A stretch of DNA of 35,388 bases from Minisyncoccota bacterium. Lineage in GTDB: Bacteria > Patescibacteriota > Minisyncoccia > JAHIHE01 > JAGLIN01. A program made the position numbers and the translations under genes. Below are positions 1 through 7,352 of the stretch, piece by piece; positions within the stretch are counted from its first letter, which is position 1, and the number at the start of each line of letters is the position of its first letter. The DNA lies in the NCBI GenBank assembly GCA_028691985.1, contig JAQUYG010000010.1:1-35388 (forward strand), given 5' to 3'. Below the pieces are notes generated by a model. The model worked only from the letters and a program-made list of their open reading frames with translations, was not told where the DNA came from and did no database searches.

Positions 1-120
1 CTCCTGCTCAAAGCACCCTCTCGTCTTTATATATTTTGTATACCCCCCATGGGACCGCACTTCATGGCCCCTTCATCATGACATAAACAGTTTATTCCTC
101 TTCTAGATTCCGTCAATAAG

Positions 121-129
121 TTATCCACA
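121..129 (+). promoter_or_regulatory. Perfect DnaA box TTATCCACA
   Basis: An exact match to the classical 9-mer DnaA-binding consensus lies in gene-free DNA beyond the 3' end of ksgA. A second exact match in the same orientation lies at 186-194. They could titrate DnaA or regulate an adjacent transcript. The motif is seen in the sequence; binding is inferred. Confidence 0.5.
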
Positions 130-185
130 AGATATGGGTCTTAATGATAGTCACTTTTTATATACGGAGGCTTTGCGTTCAGCAT

Positions 186-194
186 TTATCCACA
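186..194 (+). promoter_or_regulatory. Perfect DnaA box TTATCCACA (second copy)
   Basis: Exact 9-mer, same orientation as the copy at 121-129 and 65 bp from it. It ends one base before a strong terminator hairpin. No other exact TTATCCACA was noticed in the dnaA region, where the boxes are degenerate. Confidence 0.5.
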
Positions 195-195
195 C

Positions 196-222
196 AAAAA
201 GCGGGAGGAATCCCGCTTTTTT
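196..222 (+). terminator. Rho-independent terminator
   Basis: A perfect GC-rich stem (AAAAAGCGGGA, loop GGAA, TCCCGCTTTTT) runs into a T tract. It would end a plus-strand transcript entering from the left edge. No coding gene is visible at 1-195, so that transcript is either non-coding or begins outside the window. Confidence 0.7.
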
Positions 223-371
223 ATATTGAAAGATTGATTTGAAAAAAGGAGAAGAGCAGAAAGGAAAAGGTGTTTAATAATGGTGATCTTGTAATTATAT
301 TGTCCTTTCTCTGCTCTTCAAAATGTAGATCTTTTGTTTACCTCCCGGCACTTTATTCAAGTGCCTTTTTT
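223..371 (+). ncRNA. Candidate structured small RNA
   Basis: This roughly 149-base stretch lies between two plus-strand terminators and contains no usable ORF. It has a strong stem: GAAGAGCAG (251-259) pairs with CTGCTCTTC (311-319), and AAAGGA (260-265) pairs with TCCTTT (303-308), leaving a 2-nt bulge and a 37-nt loop. The 3' end is a separate terminator hairpin. I compared it with 6S, 4.5S/SRP and tmRNA signatures and saw no match. Transcription is inferred only from the terminator and structure, and no convincing promoter was found. Confidence 0.35.
347..371 (+). terminator. Rho-independent terminator
   Basis: The stem GGCACTT / AAGTGCC is followed by six T residues. It would end the candidate small RNA and separates it from the convergent ksgA gene. 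The T run is on the plus strand, so it fits plus-strand transcription better. Confidence 0.65.
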
Positions 372-426
372 ATCTTTGCATGATAATATCACACTTTTAT
401 AAATCTGTCAATACACGAAACAAAAT

Positions 427-1272
427 CTATATCGAATCCAAATCTTTCAATTTCACCCAATCTACGACCTCTAAATCTTGCGCGCGAGCGGATGCGCCAA
501 TATTGCAATCCGACAAAATTTTTTCCACCTCGATTTTCTCCATCTTCAACCCCGCGGAAAGATTATTAACCAATTTCTTACGCTTGGAAGAAAAACCGAT
601 TTTGATGATCCGAAAAATTTTCTGATAATCCGAGACGGAATATTTTTTTGAAATATTGCTGATTTTCAAAACAGTAGAATCAACTTTAGGCGCGGGATAA
701 AAAGCCTCATGCGAAACTGTCCGCGCCATCTCCGGCTCGCCATAGAGAAGTACGCTCAAAGCCAGGACACTCAGGTCTCCTTTCTTGGCGCAGATTCTTT
801 CTGCCACTTCTTTCTGCATCAAGAGCACAATCATCTCCGGCTGGATTTCCGCTTCCAAAAAAAGCTTTATGATCGGAGAAGTGATGTAATAGGGGATATT
901 GGAAACCAATTTATATTTTTTTATTCCCCGCATCGCCAAAAATTCCGATAGATTGATTTTTAAAATATCATCGCTCAAGATTTCGATATTCGCTTTTTCA
1001 CCGAGTTTTTCCAAAATCTCTTTTCTCAAAACCTTGCCCATCTTCCGGTCTTTTTCAATTGCCACGACCTTCTTACATTTCTCCGCTAAAGCAAACGAAA
1101 GGGTTCCCATTCCCGGTCCGACTTCAACCACGACATCCTCCGGCCCCAAGTCTGCTGCTGCAACGATATCTTCCAAAACTTTTTCATCAATCAAAAAATT
1201 CTGTCCCAAGCTCTTAAGAACTTTCAGATCCTCCTCGCGCAAAGTTTTTTTAATGTCTTCAATATTGAACAT
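427..1272 (-). CDS. rsmA/ksgA: 16S rRNA (adenine-N6,N6) dimethyltransferase
   Basis: The 281-aa product matches the KsgA/RsmA family, which uses SAM to dimethylate two adjacent adenosines in the 3'-terminal hairpin of 16S rRNA during late 30S assembly. Visible motifs are GQNFLID near residues 23-29, the SAM-binding EVGPGMG at 50-56, the acidic motif IEKD at 72-75, and the catalytic NIPYYI at 125-130. The C-terminal helical domain (about 190-270) contains PAPKVDS, typical of the family. Length is normal. The gene lies 112 bp downstream of the uvrD-like gene on the same strand, with a REP-like hairpin between them. The leader before the ATG is A/T-rich without a clear Shine-Dalgarno. Confidence 0.95.
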   Translation of the reverse strand: MFNIEDIKKTLREEDLKVLKSLGQNFLIDEKVLEDIVAAADLGPEDVVVEVGPGMGTLSFALAEKCKKVVAIEKDRKMGKVLRKEILEKLGEKANIEILSDDILKINLSEFLAMRGIKKYKLVSNIPYYITSPIIKLFLEAEIQPEMIVLLMQKEVAERICAKKGDLSVLALSVLLYGEPEMARTVSHEAFYPAPKVDSTVLKISNISKKYSVSDYQKIFRIIKIGFSSKRKKLVNNLSAGLKMEKIEVEKILSDCNIGASARAQDLEVVDWVKLKDLDSI

Positions 1273-1294
1273 ATTTTTAAAATTTTAATTTGTC

Positions 1295-1316
1295 ATTCCG
1301 GGCCCCGACCCGGAAT
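1295..1316. repeat. REP-like palindrome
   Basis: A perfect 8-bp stem ATTCCGGG/CCCGGAAT around a CCCGA loop sits between the uvrD-like gene and ksgA. Together with the preceding GTC it resembles the short dispersed palindromes found between genes in many bacteria. It lacks a T tract, so it is not a convincing terminator. A related sequence style recurs at 7614-7708. Confidence 0.45.
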
Positions 1317-1384
1317 CTTCATTACATTTCATTTTATAAAATCCTGGAACAATAAATATTTTTTTAAGACAAGGAGTAAAGAAC

Positions 1385-3427
1385 CTAATACCTCACCGAC
1401 TTCTCTTCATAAAAATCATCCAGATAACGATAACCCTGATTCTGCTTTTCTACAAGTTTTTGCGGGACATCCGAGATGAAACGGGACTCCATGTTTGACT
1501 GGATGGATCCAAAAATCTTACGCGTCCGAGCGCAGGTGAGGTATAGATTCCGCTTGGCACGAGTCATCCCCACATAACACAAACGCCGTTCTTCCTCCAT
1601 CTCGCTCTCATCCTGCAAGCTTCGTCCATGGGGGAGTAGTCCTTCTTCCATACCAACCATAAACACCGAATCGAATTCCAGCCCCTTGGCAGCGTGCAAA
1701 GTCATCAGCGTCACCGCCTCGCTCTTATCGTCCCAATCATCAACATCACTCACCAGCGCCACATCTTCCAAAAACGCCCGGATACCTTCCCTAGCTCCCA
1801 TCTCTTTATACTTCTCCAGCGCACTGAAAATTTCCCGCACATTTTCCCATCTGCTTTCGCCCTCATCAGTCCCATCTTTTATATGGCCTTCATAGTTAAT
1901 CTTCTCCAAAACAAATTCCAAAAATTTGTCCGTTTCCATCTCTGCCAGTTTTTCCCGCATATCCGAAATAGTTTTAGCAAAACTTTGAAGAGCAACAATC
2001 TTGTTTTTTGCCAGCTCCTTGCCTTCATAACCCAAAATCGCCTCGACAAAATCCTTACCCGAAGAACGCATTTCCTTTTCGACCTTATCGAGTGTCGCCT
2101 TGCCGATCTTACGAGCAGGAACATTGATGATTCGTTCCAAACTGGCAATATCACTCGGATTCTGTACGAAGCGCAGATATGCTAGGACATCCTTCACCTC
2201 ACGCCTGGCATAAAATTTGATACCGCCCACAATCTTATATGGCACCTGAAATTCCAAAAATGATTCCTCAATAGAACGCGACTGAGCATTAGTGCGATAA
2301 AGGATAGCTACATCATTCAGACTGACTTTCTCTCCATCCGCACCGCGATTCAACTTGGCCGTCTCAGAGATAATGAACTCCGCCTCGCCCTTCTCATCGG
2401 CAGCCTCATAAACCACGATTGCCTTACCGCCTTTCTTCTCCGTCCACAAGTTTTTTTCCTTGCGATTTTTGTTCTTGGAAATCACGCTATATGCCGCATC
2501 CAAAATATTCTGTGTCGAACGGTAATTCTGTTCCAAAAGCACGGTCTTGGCTTCTGGGTAATTTTTTTCAAAATCCAAAATATTCGCGATATCCGCACCG
2601 CGCCACTTATAGATGCTCTGCCAATCATCTCCCACCACACACAAATTGCGATGTTTGCAACTCAAAAGATCAACCAGTTTATATTGTGCGTGATTCGTAT
2701 CCTGATATTCATCTACCATCACAAAATGAAATCTGTCCTGATATTTCGCAAGTGCCACCGGATGATCCGTAAAAAGTTTTGTCGTCTGCATGATAAGATC
2801 GTCGAAATCCAAAGCCCCACATTCCATAAGCCGTTTCTGATAGACCTCATAAATCTTGGCGACATTTTCCAGAAAGAAACTGTCCGCAGCATTCATCACA
2901 TTTTCCGGAGTCCTAAGTCGGTTCTTGGCATCGGAAATTGCGCCATGCACCGAACGGGGATTGAATTGTTCTGTACTGAGATTCATTTCTTTCATCACGC
3001 CCTTCACAATACCCAGCTGATCGTCACTATCGTATATGACAAAATCCCGCTTGATTCCCAGACTCTCTGCATCCTCACGAAGAATCCTCACACAAAGACT
3101 GTGAAAAGTCCCGATGAGCGGCAGAGCGGTATTAGTCGTCTTTTTAAAATATGTGCTGAATGGATCGTTATTATCAACTGCGCCCCCCTCGCGACCGTCC
3201 ACCTTGCCAAGCAGATCGCCCACTCGCAACCTCATCTCGCTCGCTGCCTTATTGGTAAAAGTGACCGCCAAAATATTCTCCGGTCGCACACCTTTCTCTC
3301 TTATAAGATATACGATTCGGTGTGTCAGAGTCTTGGTCTTCCCCGAGCCCGGACCGGCAATAATCAAAACCGGCCCCTCTGTCTTCTGCACGGCTTCTTT
3401 TTGTTTCTCGTTCAAATCTCTCAACAT
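1385..3427 (-). CDS. UvrD/PcrA-family ATP-dependent 3'-5' DNA helicase
   Basis: This 680-aa superfamily 1 helicase has all the hallmark motifs in order: Q motif LNEKQKEAV (5-13), Walker A GPGSGKT (25-31), motif Ia TFTNKAA, motif Ib GTFHSL (106-111), Walker B DEYQD (239-243), motif III GDDWQSIYKWRGA, motif IV EQNYRST, motif V TLHAAKGLEFD and motif VI VGMTRAK. This set is diagnostic of UvrD/PcrA/Rep, which unwind DNA in nucleotide excision repair, mismatch repair and at stalled forks. A low-complexity insert (about 75-100, DGREGGAVDNND) precedes motif Ib. The gene is slightly shorter than E. coli UvrD. An extended -10 (TATAAT on the minus strand) lies 30-35 bp upstream of the start. UvrD, PcrA and Rep cannot be separated by eye. 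Confidence 0.95.
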   Translation of the reverse strand: MLRDLNEKQKEAVQKTEGPVLIIAGPGSGKTKTLTHRIVYLIREKGVRPENILAVTFTNKAASEMRLRVGDLLGKVDGREGGAVDNNDPFSTYFKKTTNTALPLIGTFHSLCVRILREDAESLGIKRDFVIYDSDDQLGIVKGVMKEMNLSTEQFNPRSVHGAISDAKNRLRTPENVMNAADSFFLENVAKIYEVYQKRLMECGALDFDDLIMQTTKLFTDHPVALAKYQDRFHFVMVDEYQDTNHAQYKLVDLLSCKHRNLCVVGDDWQSIYKWRGADIANILDFEKNYPEAKTVLLEQNYRSTQNILDAAYSVISKNKNRKEKNLWTEKKGGKAIVVYEAADEKGEAEFIISETAKLNRGADGEKVSLNDVAILYRTNAQSRSIEESFLEFQVPYKIVGGIKFYARREVKDVLAYLRFVQNPSDIASLERIINVPARKIGKATLDKVEKEMRSSGKDFVEAILGYEGKELAKNKIVALQSFAKTISDMREKLAEMETDKFLEFVLEKINYEGHIKDGTDEGESRWENVREIFSALEKYKEMGAREGIRAFLEDVALVSDVDDWDDKSEAVTLMTLHAAKGLEFDSVFMVGMEEGLLPHGRSLQDESEMEEERRLCYVGMTRAKRNLYLTCARTRKIFGSIQSNMESRFISDVPQKLVEKQNQGYRYLDDFYEEKSVRY

Positions 3428-3456
3428 CTTATTTGAATGGTTATTTTTTACACTTC

Positions 3457-3462
3457 ATTATA
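3457..3462 (-). promoter_or_regulatory. Possible extended -10 for the uvrD-like gene
   Basis: On the minus strand the bases read TGTTATAAT, a TGn extended -10 with a perfect TATAAT. It ends about 30 bp before the ATG at 3427. No good -35 is present at 17 bp spacing, so it depends on the extended -10. Confidence 0.4.
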
Positions 3463-3522
3463 ACAGAAAGAAGATTAGCGGAACAGAAATTAACCACGAA
3501 GATCTTATCGGATATACGATAT

Positions 3523-3551
3523 TTGACAAAAATAATAATTATATGTATATT
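3523..3551 (+). promoter_or_regulatory. Sigma70-type promoter P1 of the LysM-CHAP gene
   Basis: TTGACA (3523-3528), a 17-bp spacer and TATATT (3546-3551). It lies just upstream of a second consensus promoter, so the LysM-CHAP gene appears to have tandem promoters. The surrounding DNA is very AT-rich. Confidence 0.5.
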
Positions 3552-3561
3552 ATAAATATCA

Positions 3562-3590
3562 TTGACACCATTTTGCCCCCGTGCTAGATT
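3562..3590 (+). promoter_or_regulatory. Sigma70-type promoter P2 of the LysM-CHAP gene
   Basis: TTGACA (3562-3567), exactly 17 bp, then TAGATT (3585-3590) preceded by TGC as an extended -10. Transcription from here would leave a leader of about 190 nt before the annotated GTG at 3787. The same TGTGC/CGTGC extended -10 style recurs at the 3D-domain gene (11091-11119). Confidence 0.6.
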
Positions 3591-3786
3591 TTTAGTGTAA
3601 CGATTAATTATTAACTTTTAGCTCTTTGCCGATTGGTCAGTGCCATAAGCCTCAAATCATAGAAAATGACAGAAAAGGTGACCATTAAGCGAAAAGCTTG
3701 AAAGAAATAAAACGATTAGTACTGAAATTATACAATCTCAAGACTCTGATATTTCGCTAGAAAAGCAGGAAACTCGCAATTCTAAA

Positions 3787-4956
3787 GTGAAGTTGTTTTG
3801 TTTTATTTTTGATTTTGCAAGATCGAATATTACTGCTTTGTCAGTGGTTTTTTTATTGTCCCTAGTCTCAATCTCTAATGCGATGGTTTCAGACTATAAT
3901 TTTCAGAAGGGAAGTATCCTCTTCAGTTATCTGGACGGAAAAGGCGGAGGATATGACAATGACGGCAACATCATCGTTAGAGGAGTTGCTGCCCTTGCAA
4001 ATACCTCGACTAACGAGGAAAAGATTACCAATCTGATCAAAGTTGCCAGCGCCGACACTGCTTTCTGGGGAAAAACCAAAAGCAGCGCCCAACAAGACGA
4101 AGAAGAGGGAACCGTCAAGACGATTTCAACCGGAAACGCACAAAAGGTGAATTTCTCGCCGATGCTCGTACAAGAGAGTTTCTTGGTTTCTCCTTCCAGC
4201 TTCTATGACGAAAGTTCCGAGGAACAAAGATACGGGATTATCAAATATACCGTCGAAAACGGAGATACAGCAAGTTCAATTGCAACCTCCTTCGGAGTTT
4301 CTACATATACTCTCCTTTGGGCAAATGACTTGAAAGTTACCAGCTACATCAAACCGGGACAGATCCTAGAAATCCTTCCCGTAACCGGCGTCAAGCACAT
4401 CACCATCGAAAGTGACACGATTGAAAGCATCGCCAAAAAATATAATGCCGATGCCCAGGAAATAATCTTCTTTAATGAGCTCCCAGCTGATGGGACATTA
4501 ACTGCCGGAAAAACCTTGATTGTTCCGAACGGGGAGAAAGAAAAACCGGTTGAGGTGGTACCAGTACAACCGTCAGGAACCAGTGGAAGCACTGTCGTTT
4601 CTTCAACAAAATATGCTTACAGCAGCTCTAATCCTCTAAAGGGACACACTTTCCCATATGGACAATGTACCTGGTATGTCTCAACTAGAACTTTCGTTCC
4701 TTGGGGAGGCAACGCTAAGGCTTGGTTAGTCAACGCCGCCGCTTACGGATATTCCACTGGCAGAACACCGGTTCCAGGAGCGATCGTCGTTACCACTGAG
4801 CACAGATTATACGGCCATGTCGCTTATGTCGAATCTGTAACCGCCACCACCGTCACGGTTTCAGAAATGAACTATGTCGGTTGGGCAAGAAAGAGTGTCA
4901 GAGTCATTCCAAGAGACAGCGCGGTCATCAGAGGATATATCTATCCGAAAGAATAA
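3787..4956 (+). CDS. Secreted LysM-CHAP peptidoglycan hydrolase
   Basis: The 389-aa product has an N-terminal hydrophobic segment (about 14-32), a low-complexity region, two LysM repeats (about 152-198 and 202-248) that bind peptidoglycan, a Ser/Thr-rich linker and a C-terminal CHAP domain (about 286-387). The CHAP nucleophile is C294 in FPYGQCTWY, with H344 in GHVAYVE and E360/N362 in SEMNYVG. CHAP domains act as amidases or endopeptidases on cell-wall peptides, so a role in wall remodelling or division outside the membrane is likely. The start is uncertain. GTG 3787 has only a weak AGGA 14-17 bp upstream. The frame stays open back to a stop near 3680 with no usable start codon, and an ATG ORF (3666-3701) runs into it in another frame. 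See findings. Confidence 0.88.
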   Translation: MKLFCFIFDFARSNITALSVVFLLSLVSISNAMVSDYNFQKGSILFSYLDGKGGGYDNDGNIIVRGVAALANTSTNEEKITNLIKVASADTAFWGKTKSSAQQDEEEGTVKTISTGNAQKVNFSPMLVQESFLVSPSSFYDESSEEQRYGIIKYTVENGDTASSIATSFGVSTYTLLWANDLKVTSYIKPGQILEILPVTGVKHITIESDTIESIAKKYNADAQEIIFFNELPADGTLTAGKTLIVPNGEKEKPVEVVPVQPSGTSGSTVVSSTKYAYSSSNPLKGHTFPYGQCTWYVSTRTFVPWGGNAKAWLVNAAAYGYSTGRTPVPGAIVVTTEHRLYGHVAYVESVTATTVTVSEMNYVGWARKSVRVIPRDSAVIRGYIYPKE

Positions 4957-5035
4957 AGACTTTATAATGTTTTACATAAAAAAAGGCAGAAAGAGATTTC
5001 TGTTTTTTGTTTGTCTCGTTTTGTTTAACGACAAC

Positions 5036-5072
5036 GAGGTCTGACCTTGAAATATCTGAAAGGTCAGACCTC
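5036..5072 (+). terminator. Hairpin terminator after the LysM-CHAP gene
   Basis: A perfect 13-bp inverted repeat (GAGGTCTGACCTT / AAGGTCAGACCTC) with an 11-nt loop sits about 80 bp after the CHAP stop codon and is followed by ATTTCTTA. The stem is very strong but the T tract is poor, so it may also stabilise the mRNA end. Confidence 0.5.
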
Positions 5073-5084
5073 ATTTCTTAATCA

Positions 5085-5112
5085 TTGACAAACACAACAA
5101 AAAAGTTAAACT
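5085..5112 (+). promoter_or_regulatory. Promoter of tRNA-Val(GAC)
   Basis: TTGACA (5085-5090), a 16-bp spacer and TAAACT (5107-5112), placed 16 bp before the tRNA 5' end. This is a normal distance for a tRNA promoter. Confidence 0.5.
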
Positions 5113-5127
5113 GGAATAGTGATTTAC

Positions 5128-5201
5128 GGGTTCGTAGCTCAGTTGGTTAGAGCGCCACATTGACATTGTGGAGGTCGGAAGTTCGAATCTCCCCGGACCC
5201 A
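5128..5201 (+). tRNA. tRNA-Val (anticodon GAC)
   Basis: Cloverleaf read by eye: acceptor GGGTTCG/CGGACCC, D arm TAGCTC..GAGC, anticodon stem CCACA/TGTGG with loop TTGACAT (GAC, valine), T loop TTCGAAT and discriminator A. The T stem GGAAG/CTCCC has one A-C mismatch at its third pair. CCA is not encoded. A promoter lies upstream and a terminator 14 bp downstream, so it is a single-gene unit. Confidence 0.93.
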
Positions 5202-5214
5202 CCCCAATAAAAAT

Positions 5215-5236
5215 CCGCCGAGTGAGGCGGGTTTTT
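5215..5236 (+). terminator. Terminator of tRNA-Val(GAC)
   Basis: A five-base-pair GC stem CCGCC/GGCGG with a six-base loop is followed by G and five T residues, directly after the tRNA. Confidence 0.7.
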
Positions 5237-5385
5237 AGTCTTCTTCGCCATTCAAAAAGCTGTACGCACTTGAAAAATTTGAAAATGCTATCAGGCTCAC
5301 AAACTATCACTTTTACAGCGGGGGGAATAAATATCCCGAGAGGGCAATTCTTGTCATTATTTATTTATCATTTTTTGATTTTAAT

Positions 5386-5414
5386 TTGTCCAAATGCTTA
5401 TTTTAATATATTGT
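5386..5414 (+). promoter_or_regulatory. Possible promoter of the pseudouridine synthase gene
   Basis: TTGTCC (5386-5391), a 17-bp spacer and TATTGT (5409-5414), 26 bp before the start codon. Both boxes are imperfect. The preceding 150 bp are AT-rich and hold nothing else I can support. Confidence 0.3.
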
Positions 5415-5440
5415 ATAGTTGATATTTAATACTTGCCGCC

Positions 5441-6385
5441 ATGAACGATACATCCATTAAAATCACCGCCGCCCAATCTAACCAACGCCTAGATAAATTC
5501 CTAGCTGATTTTGATGGAGCTAAATCACGCTCCGCTTGGCAAAAGCTGATCAAGAGCGGACATATAACGATAAACGGCGAGCAGAAGGAAGCAAATTATA
5601 TATTGAAAGAGAACGACGAAGTAGCTATCCTGCCCGAAGAAAAAGAAAATAACAGAAAGGAAATAAAAATTCCCAATATAGAAATATTATACGAAGACGA
5701 GACTGTCATTGTGATTGATAAGCCCATCGGCGTGGTAGCACAAAAAGCCGAAACTAGTGATGCGCCTGCGGTTACAGATTTTTTGGAATCTCATTTCCCA
5801 TCCATCAAAAAAATAGGGGAGAGCGAGCAGAAAAGCGGAATTGTGCATCGCCTCGATAAGGACACCTCTGGAATTATGATTGCCGCCAAAACACAAGAAG
5901 CTTTTGAATTTCTAAAAAACAAATTCAAGAAACGAGAAGTGCGGAAGATTTATACCACGCTGGTCTATGGCAAAGTTGAACCGGAAGAAGGAGAGATAGA
6001 CTTTGCCATCGGAAGAAACCCCAAAATGCCTTGCAAACAAACTATCGTCAAAAATCCGGAAAAGTCCGATATCAAATCACGCGAGGCGCGTACTCTCTAT
6101 AAAACACTAAAGGGCTATAAAAACTATTCGCTCCTCTCCGTCGAGCTAAAAACTGGAAGAATGCACCAAATTCGCGTTCATATGAAAGCCATCGGGCATC
6201 CGGTGGTCGGAGATCAAAAATATGCCGATTCCAGGCTCCTAAAAACCGCCCCCGAACTACAAAGGCAGTTTTTACACGCAACCGAGCTAAAAATCACCCT
6301 TCCAGATGGAAAAGAACGGACTTTCAAATCCGACCTCCCAAGCGACCTCAAAGATTTTATAAAAAAGTTGTACAGCCTTGACTAA
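5441..6385 (+). CDS. RluA-family 23S rRNA pseudouridine synthase
   Basis: The 314-aa protein has an N-terminal S4 RNA-binding domain (about 14-70, with RLDKFL and the GHITINGE turn) followed by the RluA catalytic domain. The signature HRLDKDTSG is at 136-144, where D139 is the catalytic aspartate that attacks uridine C1'. Later RluA motifs include TGRMHQIRVHM and GHPVVGDQKY. The S4 plus RluA layout is that of RluD/RluC, which modify 23S rRNA helices during 50S assembly. Which uridines are targeted cannot be told from sequence alone. The gene overlaps the next promoter: the rplS -35 box starts just before its stop codon. Confidence 0.93.
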   Translation: MNDTSIKITAAQSNQRLDKFLADFDGAKSRSAWQKLIKSGHITINGEQKEANYILKENDEVAILPEEKENNRKEIKIPNIEILYEDETVIVIDKPIGVVAQKAETSDAPAVTDFLESHFPSIKKIGESEQKSGIVHRLDKDTSGIMIAAKTQEAFEFLKNKFKKREVRKIYTTLVYGKVEPEEGEIDFAIGRNPKMPCKQTIVKNPEKSDIKSREARTLYKTLKGYKNYSLLSVELKTGRMHQIRVHMKAIGHPVVGDQKYADSRLLKTAPELQRQFLHATELKITLPDGKERTFKSDLPSDLKDFIKKLYSLD

Positions 6386-6406
6386 TCGGATTTTTTACAT
6401 TACTAT
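6378..6406 (+). promoter_or_regulatory. Promoter of rplS
   Basis: TTGACT (6378-6383), 17 bp, TACTAT (6401-6406). The -35 box overlaps the last codons and stop of the upstream pseudouridine synthase gene. The leader to the ATG at 6485 would be about 72 nt. Confidence 0.55.
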
Positions 6407-6484
6407 GAAGTAGTCTAAAAGGAGATTAGGCAATTTCTTTTATTTGTTTGAATAAAGATAATTTAACCAAGATAAATCAATAAA

Positions 6485-7072
6485 ATGACGCTGACTTTAA
6501 TCGATTTTAACCACACCAATACCAGGAAGGATCTGCCACAGATCAGACCAGGTCATGTTGTTAAAGTTCACCAAAAAATTACCGAAATCAAGGGAACCGG
6601 AAAGAAACAAGAAATCAAGGAGAGAATCCAGATTTTTGAAGGGTTGGTAATCGGAGTAAAAGGGGGAACTGGCCTTAACGCAACCATAACAGTTCGAAAA
6701 ATATCCGGGGGAATCGGAGTTGAGAGGATTTTTCCTGTAAACACACCGACAGTCGAGAAGATTGAAATCATAAAAATCACAAAAGCACGAAGAGCAAAAC
6801 TCAATTATATGAGAGACCGATTCGGAAAAGCCACTAAGCCAAAAGGGGAGCTGGCGACTGAAAAAGACAACGAACCGATGACAAGCAAAGGTGTTAACAA
6901 AAAGCTTGAAGAAGAGATGGCGGAAGAGGTTGAAGCCGTGACCGAGGAAGAAAAGATTGCTGCGGAAGAAATTGCCCAAGAGGAAGTAGTTGCCGAGACC
7001 GAAGAAAAAGAAGCGGCGACAGAAGAAAAGAAAGAAGAAGTCGCATCTGAAGAAGTCAAAGCGGAGAAATAA
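6485..7072 (+). CDS. rplS: Ribosomal protein bL19 with an acidic C-terminal extension
   Basis: Residues 1 to about 118 are a clear bL19, a 50S protein at the interface with 30S. Visible family motifs include [40 protein letters not shown] and the C-terminal [11 protein letters not shown]. Typical bL19 ends here at about 115 residues. This one continues for about 77 residues of Glu/Ala/Lys/Val repeats ([11 protein letters not shown].., [15 protein letters not shown]) predicted to be highly acidic and helical or disordered. It has its own promoter and is followed by tRNA-Leu. The start has no Shine-Dalgarno. Confidence 0.93.
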   Translation: MTLTLIDFNHTNTRKDLPQIRPGHVVKVHQKITEIKGTGKKQEIKERIQIFEGLVIGVKGGTGLNATITVRKISGGIGVERIFPVNTPTVEKIEIIKITKARRAKLNYMRDRFGKATKPKGELATEKDNEPMTSKGVNKKLEEEMAEEVEAVTEEEKIAAEEIAQEEVVAETEEKEAATEEKKEEVASEEVKAEK

Positions 7073-7085
7073 TCTAACCGAATTA

Positions 7086-7114
7086 TTTACAAAATCGATC
7101 TTTAAAGATAGAAT
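7086..7114 (+). promoter_or_regulatory. Promoter of tRNA-Leu(GAG)
   Basis: TTTACA (7086-7091), 17 bp, TAGAAT (7109-7114), 28 bp before the tRNA 5' end. It may also drive tRNA-Val(TAC), which starts 53 bp after the tRNA-Leu with no terminator between. Confidence 0.5.
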
Positions 7115-7142
7115 TAGTTGGTGATTGCAAAATCGCTAGCTT

Positions 7143-7225
7143 GTCGGAGTGGCGGAATTGGTATACGCAACAGGTTGAGGGCCTGTGCTCGCAAGAGCGT
7201 GAGGGTTCAAGTCCCTCCTTCGACA
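7143..7225 (+). tRNA. tRNA-Leu (anticodon GAG)
   Basis: Class II tRNA with acceptor GTCGGAG/CTTCGAC, anticodon stem ACAGG/CCTGT, loop TTGAGGG (GAG, leucine CUC), a long variable arm GCTCGCAAGAGCG and T arm GAGGG TTCAAGT CCCTC. Discriminator A. The CA that follows is not part of an encoded CCA. Confidence 0.93.
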
Positions 7226-7278
7226 CAGAAATTGGAAGCCGCAAAAACCCGACTTGTAACCGAAAGGTTATGAGCTTG

Positions 7279-7352
7279 GGGCGCTTAGCTCAGTTGGCTA
7301 GAGCATCTCGTTTACACCGAGAGGGTCGGGGGTTCGAATCCCTCAGCGCCCA
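7279..7352 (+). tRNA. tRNA-Val (anticodon TAC)
   Basis: Acceptor GGGCGCT/AGCGCCC, D arm TAGCTC..GAGC, anticodon stem TCTCG/CGAGA with loop TTTACAC (TAC, valine), T arm GGGGG TTCGAAT CCCTC, discriminator A. Its last 16-18 nt are repeated twice more downstream at 115-bp intervals. Confidence 0.94.

Noticed and set aside
223-371. 6S RNA, SRP RNA or tmRNA
   Set aside because: No SRP GGAAGCAGC-type loop, no tRNA-like end and no central-bubble arrangement of 6S could be seen.
1686-3587. Plus-strand ORFs over the uvrD-like gene
   Set aside because: They are antisense shadows of a helicase with all motifs on the other strand.
3666-3701. UGA recoding as a sense codon
   Set aside because: Reading TGA as Gly does not continue into the main frame, and TGA is used as a normal stop in dnaA, the glyA-like gene and the uracil-DNA glycosylase gene.
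5071-5422. ORFs across the tRNA-Val gene on both strands
   Set aside because: They overlap a clear tRNA and terminator and show no protein-like features.
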